Assembly (NCBI RefSeq): GCF_041146395.1
Contig: NC_091008.1
Location: 6,585,501 to 6,649,500, forward strand
Length of the DNA: 64,000 bases
Reading direction: 5' to 3'
Origin: Eulemur rufifrons
Taxonomy: Eukaryota > Chordata > Mammalia > Primates > Lemuridae
Below the pieces are notes generated by a model, which was not told the origin of the DNA, did no database searches, and saw only the letters and a program-made list of their open reading frames with translations. Position numbers and translations under genes: made by a program. Below are positions 62,337 to 64,000 of the stretch, in pieces; position 1 is the stretch's first letter, and every line of letters begins with the position of its first letter.

Positions 62337-62652
62337 GGCTGGGCACGGTGGCTCACGCCTGTAATCCTAGCACTCTGAGAGACCAAGGCGGGTGGATTGT
62401 TTGAGCTCAGGAGTTTGAGACCTGAGCCTGAGCAAGAGCGAGACCCCGGCTCTACTAAAAATAGAAAGAAATTATATGGACAACTAAAAATATATAGAAA
62501 AAATTACCCAGGCATGGTGGCACATGCCTGTAGTCCCAGCTACTCGGGAGGCTGAGGCAGGAGGATCACTTGAGCCCAGAAGTTTGAGGTTGCTGTGAGC
62601 GAGGCTGATGCCACGGCACTCTAGCCCGGACAACAGAGTGAGACTCTGCCTC

Positions 62653-62675
<23 letters not shown>
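62337..62675 (+). mobile_element. Lemur-type Alu, full length
   Basis: Starts GGCTGGGCACGGTGGCTCAC and ends in a pure A-tail of about 28 bases. A duplication AAAATCTTTA lies at 62327-62336 and 62676-62685. It carries GATTGTTTGAGCTCAGGAG. Confidence 0.96.
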
Positions 62676-62683
<8 letters not shown>

Positions 62684-62686
62684 TAG

Positions 62687-63104
62687 TCTATGTGTAAGAA
62701 TGCTGAAAAATGTATAATTTCTTGAGATATGAACAACAACTTTTATAGTTTGGAAAGGAAAATTAATATTAGTATATTTTTGTTTGGTTTAAATAAACTC
62801 ATCATTGGAGTTGTGATAAATTTTACTTCTAGACTACATGAAAATTTTTAATCATGAGAACATTACTCTTGCTCTTAGAAAATAATAAATGTATTTTATA
62901 TATTTTATTTCCTTGGCATATCCAGGAGGATCCTTGGCCACCAGGCCCCAATAGCCATTCCTTTGACAACCCCCTAGACAATAAATATAACATACTACAT
63001 CATGCTATACAAAGGTTTGCAAGCCCAAATCCCTCTTCATGAGCAAAAATTACAGGTCCAGTTGACAATGTAACTAAGTTTGCTCGTTTGACTGTGAAAA
63101 ATGA
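62687..63104. other. Unassigned AT-rich DNA
   Basis: No gene or repeat recognised. Confidence 0.4.
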
Positions 63105-63480
63105 TTATCTAATATGGACAACACACTGTGCCAAGCTCTGGGGAGTCAGGTTTAGAATAGATCCAGGCATGATCTCTGCAACTAGGGATTTACAGTCAAA
63201 CAGGGAAGACAGAGACAAACAAATAAATGTATAATTAGATATTATAGTAAGTGCAATGAATGAAAAGAAATAGATTCTGAGAGTGAAAATAGCGGAAAGG
63301 ACCCTATTTAACAGGCAAGAAAGAGGTGACAGATGTCACAGAAGCCTTCTCCGATTGACAGCTGAGTCGTGACCTGGGAGAGGGCTAGGGATCTTTCCAG
63401 AAGAAACAGCAGCATGTGGCAAGGTCCTGAGGTTGGAACAAGCTTGAGCCACTTCAATAGTTGAGATCTTGGAATATCTT
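63105..63480 (-). repeat. L2 3' end, antisense
   Basis: ACACTGTGCCAAGCTCTGGG, CCAGGCATGATCTCTGCAAC, GACAAACAAATAAATGTATA, then CAGAAGCCTTCTCCGATTGA, GCATGTGGCAAGGTCCTGAG and GGAACAAGCTTGAGCC follow the antisense L2 3' UTR and end of ORF2. The frame is lost. Confidence 0.7.
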
Positions 63481-64000
63481 TGTCTCCTTGTCTTGAATTA
63501 TCCAAATTCTTTGGCTATGGCTACGCTTCTCATTCTTTATAGACAGTCTCACCAATCGACATGGTTTTGTTCATCGTTTTTTTTTTTTTTCCTCTTTTTG
63601 GGAGAAATAGCTAATCAAGGCAAGTATACTAATGAATGTGATACAATCACGAATAAAAAACTAAAGTAAGGGAAGTTAGAGGCTATAAAATCGTCTACCT
63701 AGAAGAGATACCCAACTCCCTAACTTTACACTTAAGAAACAAAGAAATTAAGTGACTCGCGTGGGCATCGATTTGTAGAGATAATCGAGTGAAGACGAGA
63801 TCATGTTCAGTTAGGGTCCACCTTATGACCGATGGCCTCATAAGAAGAGACAGAGCGAGAGACACAGGGAAAACACCCGTGATGACGGAGCCAGAGGATG
63901 GAGTGACATGACCATCAGCCAAAGCAACACCGGGAAGCTCAGAGAACGGGATGGAACAGATTCTCTTGGAAGGCTTAGATCTTCCGACACCTTCATTTGG
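63481..64000. other. Unassigned DNA
   Basis: T-run at 63578-63590. No gene or repeat recognised up to the window end. Confidence 0.4.

Overview
This window is nuclear DNA from a primate, most likely a Malagasy lemur. The evidence is the Alu elements. They are dimeric Alus with an AluJ-like body, carrying strepsirrhine variants such as CAAGAGCGAGACCCC, a linker reading GAAAGAAATTATATGGAC followed by an AT-rich stretch, and GAGGTTGCTGTGAGC in the right arm. No anthropoid AluS or AluY copies were seen. An L1 3' end with a G-rich, non-anthropoid 3' untranslated region agrees with this. The genus cannot be fixed by eye.

No protein-coding gene could be recognised. The sequence behaves like intergenic or deep intronic DNA: AT-rich, full of dispersed repeats, with open frames that are mostly short and unrelated to known families. 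The longest frames in Alu-rich places are translations of Alu DNA. Two non-repeat signals are recorded as weak candidates only: a 177-codon frame at 7242-7775 and a possible exon near 33655-33803.

Layout. At 1-4.6 kb, an MLT1-like LTR is split by an internal L1 ORF2 fragment, followed by unique DNA and a 5'-truncated L1 3' end. From 4.6-26.6 kb, mostly unassigned DNA carries two MaLR LTRs, three Alus and several L2 and MIR relics. At 26.6 kb there is a three-unit minisatellite of about 81 bp. From 27.1-29.1 kb, a long antisense L2 with a recognisable but dead reverse-transcriptase frame is split by an Alu. From 30-37 kb there is an L1M 3' end, an Alu, a MaLR LTR containing a Tigger-type transposon, and a second Tigger-type element split by an Alu. 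From 37-43 kb the DNA is mostly unassigned. From 43-45 kb an antisense L1 is interrupted by an Alu, followed by an internally deleted Alu. From 48-52 kb a MIR is split by an Alu, a facing Alu makes an inverted pair, and a MER3-like element and another Alu follow. From 52-64 kb the DNA is mostly unassigned, with a MaLR end, MER5A, MER20, L1M, L2 and MIR relics, a GC-rich block at 60.1-61.1 kb, and one Alu.

The clearest biology is the layering of insertions. Old Mesozoic repeats (L2, MIR, MaLR, Charlie, Tigger) are broken by young lemur Alus that usually keep clear target-site duplications. Element names come from remembered consensus sequences and were not checked by software; older and shorter assignments are the least certain.
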